A stretch of 64,000 nt of DNA from Actinoplanes sp. DH11 (GTDB taxonomy: Bacteria; Actinomycetota; Actinomycetes; Mycobacteriales; Micromonosporaceae): the NCBI RefSeq assembly GCF_020873875.1, contig NZ_JAHWGU010000002.1, positions 124,001 through 188,000 of the forward strand, read 5' to 3'. Below, in pieces: positions 35,601 to 44,187 of this stretch (its first letter is position 1; every line of letters begins with the position of its first letter). The translations under genes were made by a program, and so were the position numbers. A model generated the notes under the pieces. The model saw only the letters and a list, made by a program, of their open reading frames with translations, searched no databases and was not told where the DNA came from.

Positions 35601-35879
35601 GAGACGGCGACCGGCTGGCAGACCGCCACGTTCGGCACACCCGTCGCGATCGCCGCGAACACCACGTACGTCGTGTCCTACTACGCACCGGCCGGGCGGT
35701 ACGCGGCCGACGCCGGCTTCTTCACGTCAGGTGTCGACAACGGCCCGCTGCACGCCCTGGCCGACGGGACCGGCGGCCCCAACGGCGTCTACCGGTACGG
35801 CAGCGGCGGCGGCTTCCCTGCCAGCACCTGGGAGTCGACCAACTACTGGGTCGACGTCGTGTTCAACCCCGTCAGCTGA
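32691..35879 (+). CDS. giant secreted protein with two DUF4082 domains
   Basis: Protein of 1062 residues. Order: signal peptide (about 8-30, ending ASA), a large domain like the N,N-dimethylformamidase large-subunit C-terminus (30-530, contains FLSVGHDEYWS), an Ig-like domain (530-620), DUF4082 (625-787), a SbsA-type Ig-like domain (790-893) and a second DUF4082 (898-1062). Each DUF4082 domain is opened by a CPC motif (TCPCTIW, TCPCSIW). GTG follows GGGGAGG by eight bases. The first 530 residues are a paralog of the protein at 19084. It ends nine bases before the next DUF4082 gene. Function unknown; an extracellular polymer-binding or processing role is inferred. Confidence 0.85.
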   Translation: MRSPWSLSWRSLLTLLLVAAGLVVLPGAPASADPCAPLLNPVACENSKPGTPKSTWDVSGAGSTAVQGFTTRMSVNVGETVQFKIRSTAASYRIDIYRMGYYAGNGARLITTVNPAGTQNQPACLSNASTGLVDCGNWAVSASWAVPAGAVSGIYFARLVRTDGTAGASHVVFVVRDDSRHSDLLFQTSDTTWQAYNTYGGNSLYTGSPAGRAYKVSYNRPLTTRGTGPEDAVFNAEYPMVRFLEANGYDVSYFSGVDTDARGPLLLNHKAFLSVGHDEYWSGRQRANVEAARDAGVHLAFFSGNEVFWKTRWENATDGSGTPNRTLVSYKETHANNKIDPSAEWTGTWRDPRFSPPADGGRPENALTGTAFEVNAGTVSLRVPAADGRMRFWRGTTVATQAAGATATLGTGTLGYEWDEDADNGFRPRGLVRLSTTTASGLDVLQDYGSSYASGSATHHLTLYRAPSGALVFGAGTVQWSWGLDSDHDRGSGAASTPMRQATVNLFADMGVQPGTVQSGLSATPASTDTTGPAATVTTPAAGASVPAGAPVTVSGTAADTGGLVGGVEVSTDNGATWHPANGRATWSYSWTPRGSGATTLRVRAADDSANVGPDATVPVTVGARTCPCTIWDPADAPSMPADPDPTGTEVGTKFRADVAGQVTAIRFYKGSPNTGTHVGHLWTATGTLLATATFTGETATGWQQANLSAPVTLTAGATYVVSYYAPNGRYAADVGYFATEGVDSPPLRALRDGVDGVNGVYRFGTGFPTVAWESANYWVDVVFSPGGGTPDTTAPAVTARTPAAGATGVPRGTTAGATFSEPVQTAAIAVSAGGSAVAGATGYDAATRTVTFTPAAPLAASTAHTVTVSGAKDAAGNTMTPVTWSFTTAATSTPPPTTCPCSIWPATATPATPADSDTAAVEVGTRFRSDVAGTVTGVRFYKGSGNSGTHVGHLWTTTGTLLGTATFGGETATGWQTATFGTPVAIAANTTYVVSYYAPAGRYAADAGFFTSGVDNGPLHALADGTGGPNGVYRYGSGGGFPASTWESTNYWVDVVFNPVS

Positions 35880-35888
35880 GGAGCGGCT

Positions 35889-38800
35889 TTGCTTGTCTCG
35901 ACCGAACGACCACGGCGGCGGGCGTACCTGCCCCTGCTGATGGCACTGGCCCTGGTGGCCGTCCTGCTCACCCCAGGCTCGCCGTCGGCGGCCGCGACCT
36001 GTCCCTGCACCATCTTCGACAGCGCGGCGGTCCCGGCCGTCGCGGCGGAGTCCGACACGGCCGCCGTCGAGGTGGGCGTGAAGTTCCGGTCGGACGTCGA
36101 CGGCCACATCACCGGGGTGCGCTTCTACAAGGGCGCCGGCAACTCCGGCACCCACGTCGGGAACCTGTGGAACGCCACCGGCGGCAACCTGGGCTCGGTG
36201 ACGTTCACCGGCGAGTCGGCGACCGGGTGGCAGACGGCCACCTTCGCCGCCCCGATCGCGATCACCGCGAACACCACCTACGTGGCCTCCTACTACGCGC
36301 CCAACGGGCGGTACGCCACCGACGAGAACGCCTTCACCTCGGCCGGCGTGGACAACGAGCCGTTGCACGCCCTGCGTGACGCGGAGTTCGGCGGCAACGG
36401 CGTCTACCGGTACGGTACCGGCGGCGGCTACCCGACGAACACCTGGCAGGGCACGAACTACTGGGTGGACGTCGTGTTCACCACCACCGTCGCCGACACC
36501 ACGCCACCCGCGGTGACCGGCAGCAGCCCGGCCGCCGGCGCCACCGGCGTACCGGCCGGGACCACGGTCAGCGCCACCTTCGGCGAGCAGGTGCAATCCG
36601 CCGCGCTCACGGTGAGCGCCGGCGCGACACCGGTCGCCGGGACCAGCGCCTACGACGCGGCGAGCCGCACCCTGACGTTCACCCCGGCGGCGGCGCTCGC
36701 GGTGTCCACCGCCCACACGGTCACGGTCAGCGGGGCGCGCGACGCGGCGGGCAACGTGATGAGCCCGTACACCTGGACCTTCACCACCGCGGCCGCCGGC
36801 GGGTCGGGCTGCCCGTGCTCGATCTGGCCGGCCACCGCCACGCCCGCGACCCCGGCGGTCGCCGACAACTCGGCGGTCGAGGTCGGTGTCCGGTTCCGCA
36901 GCAGCACCGCCGGTTACGTCACCGGGGTGCGGTTCTACAAGGGCCCGGGCAACTCGGGCACGCACACCGGCAACCTCTGGACCAACACCGGCAGCCGGCT
37001 GGCGACCGTGACGTTCAGCGGCGAGTCGGCGACCGGCTGGCAGACCGCCACGTTCGGCGCGCCGGTCGCGATCGCGGCGAACACCACGTACGTCGCGTCG
37101 TACCACACCACCACCGGCTTCTACGCGCTCACCGGCAGCGGGCTGGCCTCGGCGGTGAACCGGGGGCCGCTCACCGCGCTGGCCAACGGCACCGACGGCG
37201 GCAACGGCGTCTACCGGTACGGTGCCACCGGCTTCCCGAACAGCACCTACCAGGCCGGCAACTACTGGGTCGACGTCGTGTTCGACACCACGGCCGCCGA
37301 CACGACCGCGCCGTCCGTGCTGTCCCGGGCGCCGTCGCCCGGCGCCACCGGCGTGCCGACCGCGGCGGCGGTCACCGCGACGTTCAGCGAGCCGGTCGTC
37401 GCGTCCACGATCGCGATCACCCTGACCGGCCCGTCCGGCGCGGTCACCGGCACCACCGGGTACGACCCGAGCAGCGGGACCGCGGCGTTCACGCCTGCCG
37501 CGCCGCTGGCCACCTCGACGGCGTACACCGCGACGGTGAGCGGCGCCCGCGACTCCGCCGGCAACACGATGACGCCGCTGACCTGGTCGTTCACCACTGC
37601 CGCGACCGCGCCGCCACCACCGGACCAGGGTCCCGGCGGCCCGGTCCTGGTGATCAAGTCGGCGGCGTCCGGCGCCGGCGGGTTCACCCCGTTCCTGGCC
37701 GAGGTGCTGCGCACCGAGGGCCTCAACGAGTTCGCCACCGCCGACCTGGCCTCCGTCACCGCGGCGACGCTCGGCCAGTACGACGTGGTGCTGCTCGGCG
37801 CGACACCGCTGACCGCCGCGCAGGTCGCCATGTTCACCACCTGGGTCACCGGCGGCGGCAACCTGATCGCGTTCCGGCCGGACAAGCAGCTCGCCGGGCT
37901 GCTCGGGCTCACCGCCACCTCGGGCACCCTCGCCGAGGGCTACCTGCGGGTCGACACGTCGGCCTCGCCGGGCGCCGGCATCACCGCCGACACCATGCAG
38001 TTCCACGGCACCGCCGACCGGTGGACGCCGGCCGGCGCGCGGGTGGTGGCGACCCTGTACGCCACGGCCACCGCGGCCACCACCAACCCGGCGGTGACCG
38101 TGGCCGACGTCGGCACGGCCGGCGGGCAGGCCGCGGCGTTCAGTTTCGACCTGGCGCAGTCCCTGGTGCAGACCCGGCAGGGCAACCCGGCGTGGGAGCG
38201 GCTGAACCGCGACAACCTGGGCCCGATCCGCTCCAACGACCTGTACTTCGGCGGCAACGCCACCGACTGGGTGAACCTCGCGAAGGTGGCGATCCCGCAG
38301 GCCGACGAGCAGCAGCGGCTGCTGGCGAACCTGATCGGCGCGATGAACCTGGACCGCAAGCCGCTGCCCCGGTTCTGGTACTTCCCGCGCAGCCTGAAAG
38401 CCGTGGTCATCGGCACCGGTGACGACCACGCGACCGGCGGCACAGCGGGCCGGTTCGACCAGTACACCGCGAACAGCCCGGCCGGCTGTGTGGTGGACGA
38501 CTGGGAATGCCCGCGGTTCACCTCGTACATCTTCCCGAACACGCCGCTGAGCAACGCGCAGGCGACGTCGTACCGGTCCCGGGGGTTCGAGGTCGGCCTG
38601 CACGTCAACACGAACTGCGCCGACTACACCCCGGCGTCGCTGGCGGCGAACTACACCGACCAGCTCGCCACGTTCCGGGGCAAGTACACCGGGGTGCCGG
38701 CGCCGGCCACCAACCGCACCCACTGCATCGTCTGGTCGGACTTCTCGACGCAGGCCTCCGTCGCGGCGGGCAACGGGATCCGGCTGGACACCAACTACTA

Positions 38801-40349
38801 CTACTGGCCCAACACCTGGGTGGCGAACCGGCCGGGCTTCATGACCGGCTCCGGGATGCCGATGCGGTTCGCCGACAAGGGCGGCGCGCTCATCGACGTC
38901 TACCAGGCGGCCACGCAGATGACCGACGAGTCCGGGCAGAGCTACCCGTTCACCGTCGACTCGCTGCTGGACGCGGCGCTCGGGCCGCAGGGCCGGTACG
39001 GCGCGTTCACCGCGAACATGCACACCGACCAGGCCACCATCTACGACAGCGACCAGATCCTGGCGTCCGCGCGCAGCCGCAATGTGCCGATCGTGTCGGC
39101 CCGGCAGATGCTGACCTGGCTGGACGGGCGCAACGGATCGTCGTACAGCGACATCTCCTGGGCCGGTGACACGCTGTCGTTCACGGTGAACGTGGGCGCC
39201 GGCGCGAACGGGCTGACCGGCATGGTGCCGACGCTCGGCACCGGCGGGCGGACGCTGAGCACGCTCACCCGCGGCGGTGCGGCGGTACCGTTCACCCGGA
39301 CCACGATCAAGGGCGTCGAGTACGCGCTCTTCGCGGCCGGGCCGGGAACGTACGCGGCGGCCTACGGCGCACCGGCCGCCCCGGCGGTGTCGGTGTCCGC
39401 CTCGGCGGAACGCAGCACGTCGGCGGAGGTGACGGTCACCGGCGGCGCCGCCGGGACGACCGAGGTCGCATACGGCACCTCGGCCACCAGCCTGTCGAAG
39501 CGGGTCGTCGACGGCACCCAGGGCGGCCGGCGCACCGTCGAACTCGGCGGCCTGAGCCCGGACACCACGTACTGGTACCGGGTCACGGTCACCGCGCCCG
39601 GCGGCCGCAGCACGGTCTCCCCGGTGCGCACCCTGGTCACCCCGGCGGCCGACACGCGGCAACCGGCGGTGTCCGGGCTCGCCGTGGTGCCCCGGCCGGA
39701 CGGGACCGCGTCGGTCGGCTGGCGCACCGACGAGGCGGCGTCCGCCACGCTGCTGGTCGGCGAGTCGGCGGCCGGGCTGACCGGCTGGGAGGGCGGCAAC
39801 GGCCGCGAGCACCGGGTGGTGGTGACCCGGCTGAAGCCGCAGACCACCTACCACTACCGGGTACGCAGCGTCGACGGCGCCGGCAACGTGACGGTCTGGC
39901 CGGCCCCGGACCGGGCACCGGCGACGTTCGTGTCGGCCGCGGCGGGTGTCGCCGACTTCACCGGGCCGCAGCTGCGCACGGGTACGGCGAAGGGCGCCAC
40001 CGCCGGTGACGACGGGGTACGGCTGGCCGGCGGGGCGCGTACCGGCAGCACGGTGTCCCGGGTGCTCGACGCGGGACAGATGGTGAACTGGGACCGGCTG
40101 AGCTATCAGGCGCAGGTGCCGGCGGGTGCGGGGGTGCGGCTGTTCGTGCGGACCGGCAGCACGTCGGTGCCGGACGCGTCCTGGACCGGCTGGACCGAGG
40201 TGGGCCAGGGTGAGCGGGTGACGGGCGGGTCCCGGTACGCGCAGTACCGGGCCGAGCTGACCCGCTCCCCCGGCGGCCGGACCCCGGTCCTGCTCGGGAT
40301 GGGGATCACGTCCGACGCCGTACACCTGGAGGCCCCGGGAGAGCGCTGA
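35889..40349 (+). CDS. giant secreted DUF4082 / NodB-like / FN3 multidomain protein
   Basis: Protein of 1486 residues. Order: signal peptide (1-36), CPC-led DUF4082 (37-198), SbsA-type Ig-like domain (200-303), CPC-led DUF4082 (307-466), Ig-like domain (467-575), a ThuA/glutamine-amidotransferase-like fold without visible catalytic Cys (583-828), a polysaccharide-deacetylase-like domain (833-1095) with GTGDDH and NMHTD as probable metal or catalytic motifs, then fibronectin III-like repeats (1163-1348) and a beta-rich C-terminus. The start is TTG, five bases after GAGGAG that overlaps the previous stop, so the pair is coupled. It may be an extracellular carbohydrate esterase with binding modules. 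Confidence 0.82.
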   Translation: MLVSTERPRRRAYLPLLMALALVAVLLTPGSPSAAATCPCTIFDSAAVPAVAAESDTAAVEVGVKFRSDVDGHITGVRFYKGAGNSGTHVGNLWNATGGNLGSVTFTGESATGWQTATFAAPIAITANTTYVASYYAPNGRYATDENAFTSAGVDNEPLHALRDAEFGGNGVYRYGTGGGYPTNTWQGTNYWVDVVFTTTVADTTPPAVTGSSPAAGATGVPAGTTVSATFGEQVQSAALTVSAGATPVAGTSAYDAASRTLTFTPAAALAVSTAHTVTVSGARDAAGNVMSPYTWTFTTAAAGGSGCPCSIWPATATPATPAVADNSAVEVGVRFRSSTAGYVTGVRFYKGPGNSGTHTGNLWTNTGSRLATVTFSGESATGWQTATFGAPVAIAANTTYVASYHTTTGFYALTGSGLASAVNRGPLTALANGTDGGNGVYRYGATGFPNSTYQAGNYWVDVVFDTTAADTTAPSVLSRAPSPGATGVPTAAAVTATFSEPVVASTIAITLTGPSGAVTGTTGYDPSSGTAAFTPAAPLATSTAYTATVSGARDSAGNTMTPLTWSFTTAATAPPPPDQGPGGPVLVIKSAASGAGGFTPFLAEVLRTEGLNEFATADLASVTAATLGQYDVVLLGATPLTAAQVAMFTTWVTGGGNLIAFRPDKQLAGLLGLTATSGTLAEGYLRVDTSASPGAGITADTMQFHGTADRWTPAGARVVATLYATATAATTNPAVTVADVGTAGGQAAAFSFDLAQSLVQTRQGNPAWERLNRDNLGPIRSNDLYFGGNATDWVNLAKVAIPQADEQQRLLANLIGAMNLDRKPLPRFWYFPRSLKAVVIGTGDDHATGGTAGRFDQYTANSPAGCVVDDWECPRFTSYIFPNTPLSNAQATSYRSRGFEVGLHVNTNCADYTPASLAANYTDQLATFRGKYTGVPAPATNRTHCIVWSDFSTQASVAAGNGIRLDTNYYYWPNTWVANRPGFMTGSGMPMRFADKGGALIDVYQAATQMTDESGQSYPFTVDSLLDAALGPQGRYGAFTANMHTDQATIYDSDQILASARSRNVPIVSARQMLTWLDGRNGSSYSDISWAGDTLSFTVNVGAGANGLTGMVPTLGTGGRTLSTLTRGGAAVPFTRTTIKGVEYALFAAGPGTYAAAYGAPAAPAVSVSASAERSTSAEVTVTGGAAGTTEVAYGTSATSLSKRVVDGTQGGRRTVELGGLSPDTTYWYRVTVTAPGGRSTVSPVRTLVTPAADTRQPAVSGLAVVPRPDGTASVGWRTDEAASATLLVGESAAGLTGWEGGNGREHRVVVTRLKPQTTYHYRVRSVDGAGNVTVWPAPDRAPATFVSAAAGVADFTGPQLRTGTAKGATAGDDGVRLAGGARTGSTVSRVLDAGQMVNWDRLSYQAQVPAGAGVRLFVRTGSTSVPDASWTGWTEVGQGERVTGGSRYAQYRAELTRSPGGRTPVLLGMGITSDAVHLEAPGER

Positions 40350-40364
40350 GCGTCAGGGGCACAG

Positions 40365-40398
40365 AGAACCGGCCACCCGCGAAGGGTGGCCGGTTCTT
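40365..40398. terminator. bidirectional terminator
   Basis: AGAACCGGCCACCC and GGGTGGCCGGTTCT form a perfect 14-base stem with a five-base loop, followed by T. It lies between convergent genes and can serve both. Confidence 0.85.
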
Positions 40399-40422
40399 CG
40401 TGTGCGAGGTGTGCCGGGTGGG

Positions 40423-41748
40423 TCAGGGACGCCCGAGTGCCCGGTACTCCCAGCCGGCGGCCCGCCACTGCGCCGGCTCCAGCGCGTGCCGGCCGTCGAC
40501 GATCTTGTTCTGGGCGGCGACGGCGGCCATCGCGGACGGCTCGATCTCGCGGAACTCGTTCCACTCGGTGAGCAGCACGACCACGTCGGCGTCCCGGGCC
40601 GCGTCCAGGGCGCTGGTGCCGTAGGCGAGCTCCGGGTGGGCGCGCCGCGCGTTGGCCATCGCGGCCGGGTCGTAGACCACCACGTGGGCGCCCATGCTGT
40701 GCAGCGTGGCGGCCACGTCGAGGGCGGGCGCGTCGCGGATGTCGTCGGAGTTCGGCTTGAAGGCGGCGCCGAGGGCGGCCACCCGCTTGCCGGTGACGTC
40801 GCCGCCGCACAGCTCCACGACCAGGTCCACGGTACGGGCCCGGCGGCGCCGGTTGATGCCGTCGATCTCGCGCAGGAAGCCCACGGCCTGCCCCACGCCC
40901 AGTTCCTCGGCGCGGTGGGTGAAGGCGCGGATGTCCTTGGGCAGGCAGCCGCCGCCGAAGCCGAGGCCGGGCCGCAGGAACTTGCCGCCGATCCGCTCGT
41001 CGTAGGCCAGCGCCTCGGCGAGGTCGTGCACGTCGGCACCGGTGACCTCGCAGATCTCGGCCATCGCGTTGATGTACGAGATCTTGGTGGCGAGGAACGA
41101 GTTGGCGGCCACCTTGACCAGCTCGGCGGTCTGCAGGTCGGTCACCTTGACCGGGACGCCCTGTGCCAGCACCGGCTCGAACGCGGCGGTCAGCTGCTGC
41201 TCCGCCCAGGCCGAGGTGACGCCGAAGACCATCCGGTCCGGCTTCATGGTGTCGTCGACGGCGAAGCCCTCACGCAGGAACTCCGGGTTCCAGGCCAGCT
41301 CCACCTGGTCGCCGGCGGGCGCCAGCTCGCGCACCAGGGCGGCGAGCCGGGCCGCGGTGCCGACCGGCACGGTGGACTTGCCGACCACCAGGACGCGGCG
41401 GTGCAGGTGCTCGGCCAGGGAGGTGACGGCCGCGTCGACGTACGTCATGTCGGCGGCCTCGGAGTCCCGGCGCTGCGGGGTGCCCACGCAGATGAAGTGC
41501 ACATCGCCGAACTCGCCCGCCTCCTGGAAGGAGGTGGTGAAGCGCAGCCGGCCGGTCTCCAGCGCCTTGGTGAGCAGCTCGGGCAGGCCGGGCTCGAAGA
41601 ACGGGACCTCACCGGAGTTCAGCTTCTCGACCTTGACCGGGTCGACGTCCACGCCGACGACCTCGTAGCCCATGACGGCCATGCAGATCGCGTGCGTGGC
41701 GCCCAGGTATCCGGTGCCGATGACGGTGAGGCGGGGTCGTTCGGTCAT
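40423..41748 (-). CDS. UDP-glucose/GDP-mannose dehydrogenase family enzyme
   Basis: Four-electron nucleotide-sugar dehydrogenase of 441 residues that makes a UDP-hexuronate. LTVIGTGYLGATHA binds NAD, the central GFGGGCLPKD (about 265) holds the catalytic Cys, and AFKPNSDDIRDAPAL is the C-terminal NAD/UDP-binding signature. It is coupled to the initiating transferase gene by TGATG. UDP-glucose to UDP-glucuronate is the default; UDP-GlcNAc oxidation (as by WbpA) would fit the amino-sugar genes at 1.1-7 kb. Sequence alone does not decide between them. Confidence 0.9.
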   Translation of the reverse strand: MTERPRLTVIGTGYLGATHAICMAVMGYEVVGVDVDPVKVEKLNSGEVPFFEPGLPELLTKALETGRLRFTTSFQEAGEFGDVHFICVGTPQRRDSEAADMTYVDAAVTSLAEHLHRRVLVVGKSTVPVGTAARLAALVRELAPAGDQVELAWNPEFLREGFAVDDTMKPDRMVFGVTSAWAEQQLTAAFEPVLAQGVPVKVTDLQTAELVKVAANSFLATKISYINAMAEICEVTGADVHDLAEALAYDERIGGKFLRPGLGFGGGCLPKDIRAFTHRAEELGVGQAVGFLREIDGINRRRRARTVDLVVELCGGDVTGKRVAALGAAFKPNSDDIRDAPALDVAATLHSMGAHVVVYDPAAMANARRAHPELAYGTSALDAARDADVVVLLTEWNEFREIEPSAMAAVAAQNKIVDGRHALEPAQWRAAGWEYRALGRP

Positions 41749-43241
41749 CAGTACGCCCCCGAGCTGCGGACCACCGCGCTGACGGTACGGGCCAAGATGG
41801 TCAAATCCATTACCAGGGACCAGTTCTCCACGTAGGTGAGGTCGAGCCGGATCGACTCTTCCCAGGACAGGTCAGATCGGCCGGACACCTGCCAGAGGCC
41901 GGTGAGTCCGGGCTTGACCACGAGCCGGCGAAGCATGTCGGAGGGATAGTCGGCGACCTCCTTGGCCAGCGGGGGCCGGGGGCCGACGAGCGACATGTCG
42001 CCCTTGACGACGTTCACGAGCTGGGGCAGCTCGTCGAGCGAGAAGCGGCGCAGGTGCCGGCCGACCGGCGTGACCCGGGGGTCCTGCTTCATCTTGAACA
42101 GCGCACCGTCGGATTCGTTGAGTTCACCGAGGATGCGCAACTGGGCCTCGGCGTCGACCTGCATGGTGCGGAACTTGTAGAGCATGAACGGCCGGCCGTC
42201 CTTGCCCACGCGTTCCTGCTTGAAGATGGCCGGGCCCCGGCCACCGGGACCGAACTTGACCATCAGCGCGATCACCGCGAGGAACGGGCTGGCGAGCAGC
42301 AGCAGCATCGACGCGCCGACCCGGTCGAAGATCTCCTTGACAGCGCGCGAGCTGCCCTTGAGCTTCGGGTGCTCGACGTGCAGCATCGGCAGGCCGTCGA
42401 CCGGGCGGATCGTGGTGCGGTCGCCGGCCACGTCGACCAGGGTGCTGGCCAGGATCAGGTCGATCTCGTCGCGCTCCAGCTGCCACGCGAGACGGCGGAT
42501 CGCCGGGCCGTCCAGCTCCGGGCAGGAGAGCACGATCACGGTGTCGGCGTCGGAGCGGCCGACCGCGGTGGCGACGTCGTCCAGGGTGCCGTAGACCGGG
42601 GGCAGGCCGGAGATGAAGCCGCGCTCCTTGTCGGCCGGCAGGCACGCGCCGACGACGCCGAGCCCGTGGAAGCGTTCGCGGCTGAGCCGGTGGGTCAGGT
42701 CGACCACCGAGTTGACGTGACCGACCAGCAGGACCCGGTGCAGCCGCTGGCCGCGCGCCCAGGAACGGTGCAGTCGCTGCCGGAACAGGAAACGGGCGCC
42801 GAGGTCGACCAGGATCAGCAGCGGAATGACGATGATCACATAACCGCGCGCCAAACGCAGGTCGAAGGAAAAGGAAACAATCGCGAGCGCGGCGGTCAAT
42901 GCCAAACCGGCCCGGAACACCCGGGCGTACTCCTCGGTGCCGACGAAGAGGTGGCGGGCCTCGTACGCCCGATTCAGCGCCAGACAGGCGGTCCAGCCGA
43001 GCGGCAGAATGAACGTGAGCAACAGATAGTCACGCATGTGTGGCTCTACGCCGGAAGAACCGAAGCGCAGGACCAGGGCCCAGGACGCGGCCCCGAGGCC
43101 CACCACGAAGTCGATGACGAACAGCGTCAGCGCGTATCGGTTCTGCCACCCGGCGCGAGCAGCACTGGCACGGGTGCCGGACCTGAGCTGCTCAGCCGCC
43201 TTGGAGAGATCGACGGTCTTCACCGATTCAATTGTGCGCAC
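41748..43241 (-). CDS. polyprenyl-phosphate sugar phosphotransferase (initiating enzyme, WbaP/CpsE-like)
   Basis: Protein of 497 residues. The N-terminal half has four membrane segments and a CoA-binding-like domain (VLLVGHVNSVVDLTHRL); a further membrane helix (about 305-330) leads into the catalytic C-terminal domain with KQERVGKDGRPFMLYKFRTM, DELPQLVNVVKGDMSLVGPRP and PGLTGLWQVSGR, the standard bacterial sugar-transferase motifs. It transfers a sugar-1-phosphate to undecaprenyl phosphate and starts the repeat unit. GTG start with GGGGGCAAGG just upstream. Its stop overlaps the dehydrogenase ATG. Confidence 0.93.
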   Translation of the reverse strand: MRTIESVKTVDLSKAAEQLRSGTRASAARAGWQNRYALTLFVIDFVVGLGAASWALVLRFGSSGVEPHMRDYLLLTFILPLGWTACLALNRAYEARHLFVGTEEYARVFRAGLALTAALAIVSFSFDLRLARGYVIIVIPLLILVDLGARFLFRQRLHRSWARGQRLHRVLLVGHVNSVVDLTHRLSRERFHGLGVVGACLPADKERGFISGLPPVYGTLDDVATAVGRSDADTVIVLSCPELDGPAIRRLAWQLERDEIDLILASTLVDVAGDRTTIRPVDGLPMLHVEHPKLKGSSRAVKEIFDRVGASMLLLLASPFLAVIALMVKFGPGGRGPAIFKQERVGKDGRPFMLYKFRTMQVDAEAQLRILGELNESDGALFKMKQDPRVTPVGRHLRRFSLDELPQLVNVVKGDMSLVGPRPPLAKEVADYPSDMLRRLVVKPGLTGLWQVSGRSDLSWEESIRLDLTYVENWSLVMDLTILARTVSAVVRSSGAY

Positions 43242-43557
43242 GCCTTGCCCCCATCATCGGCTGCTGCCAACCAGGACCCACGCCCGGCAAAACGGACTTG
43301 TCGAGATTGTGTGGATTTGAGACCGAGCCAGCCATCCAGCGGAAACCCGCGGGATACATGAGACACCCTCTCAACAGGGTGCCCCGCGCGCTACACCTTT
43401 CCGTTCGACGGACCTCGGCGATTCGGATGATAGGAGAAACGAAACGGGGCGCAAGCGGTCCAGACCGGACTTTCCATATGTTGACGAGCATCACTGCACG
43501 TCAGAGCGGAATTGCACTGGGAGTAACCGTCCGCCTACTCCATAGAATGGCATTCGG
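43242..43557. other. 316-base 5' region of the initiating transferase gene
   Basis: It lies between the start of the leftward transferase gene and the end of rmlC, so it holds the transferase promoter and leader. A small hairpin (CACCCT with AGGGTG, 43364-43381) lies in the middle. The right half is AT-richer. An 88-residue frame on the minus strand has no recognisable product. No known riboswitch pattern was recognised. Confidence 0.5.
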
Positions 43558-44187
43558 TCAAGAGTCCACAGCAGACAGTTGATTGTCGTGATTCTGACGC
43601 AGCTTCTTGACATGGCCGACACAGTCCTCATACCGCGGCAGGAGACCGGACTCCAGCGCCTCGGCGAGCGTCGGTGCGGCGGCATCCTTGGCCGACAGCA
43701 ACGGCGTGCCGGCCGGCCACGCGATGGCGAGCTGCGGATCGAGCGGGTGCACGCCGTGCTCGTGACCCGGCCGGTAGGTGGCCGAGCAGAGATACGACAC
43801 CGTCGCACCCTCCGTGAGCGCGCAGAAACCGTGCGCGAGGCCCTCGCCGATGTAGACCGCCTTGCGCTCCTCGTCGTCCAGGCGCACCGCCTCCCAGGTG
43901 CCGAACGTCGGCGACCCGACGCGCAGATCGACGATCACATCCAGCACCGCCCCGGTTACACAGTGCACGTACTTCGCCTGACCCGGCGGGACGTCGGCGA
44001 AGTGCAGGCCACGTACCACATCACGGGCCGAGACGGAGAGGTTCGCCTGAGCCAACTCCAAAGGGTGACCGAGGACTGACGCCAGGTGATCGAAGCGGTA
44101 CCACTCCAGGAAGGCGCCCCGATCGTCGCGGTGCTGGACCGGCGTGATCTCGTACGCGCCCTCGATGGTCAGTGGACGGATCTTCAT
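43558..44187 (-). CDS. rmlC: dTDP-4-dehydrorhamnose 3,5-epimerase
   Basis: Cupin-fold epimerase of 209 residues, third step of dTDP-L-rhamnose synthesis. [30 protein letters not shown] (with the catalytic His) and [13 protein letters not shown] are the family blocks; the active-site Asp lies in [10 protein letters not shown]. It overlaps the rmlA stop by ATGA and ends the leftward rmlA-rmlC unit. Confidence 0.95.
   Translation of the reverse strand: MKIRPLTIEGAYEITPVQHRDDRGAFLEWYRFDHLASVLGHPLELAQANLSVSARDVVRGLHFADVPPGQAKYVHCVTGAVLDVIVDLRVGSPTFGTWEAVRLDDEERKAVYIGEGLAHGFCALTEGATVSYLCSATYRPGHEHGVHPLDPQLAIAWPAGTPLLSAKDAAAPTLAEALESGLLPRYEDCVGHVKKLRQNHDNQLSAVDS

Noticed and set aside
43228-43494. 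88-residue frame upstream of the initiating transferase
   Set aside because: No family resemblance, poor composition and overlap with the transferase 5' region; more likely leader sequence.
43242-43557. Riboswitch (c-di-GMP or c-di-AMP type) in the transferase leader
   Set aside because: Only a 6-base hairpin is seen; the conserved core sequences of these RNA classes were not found.
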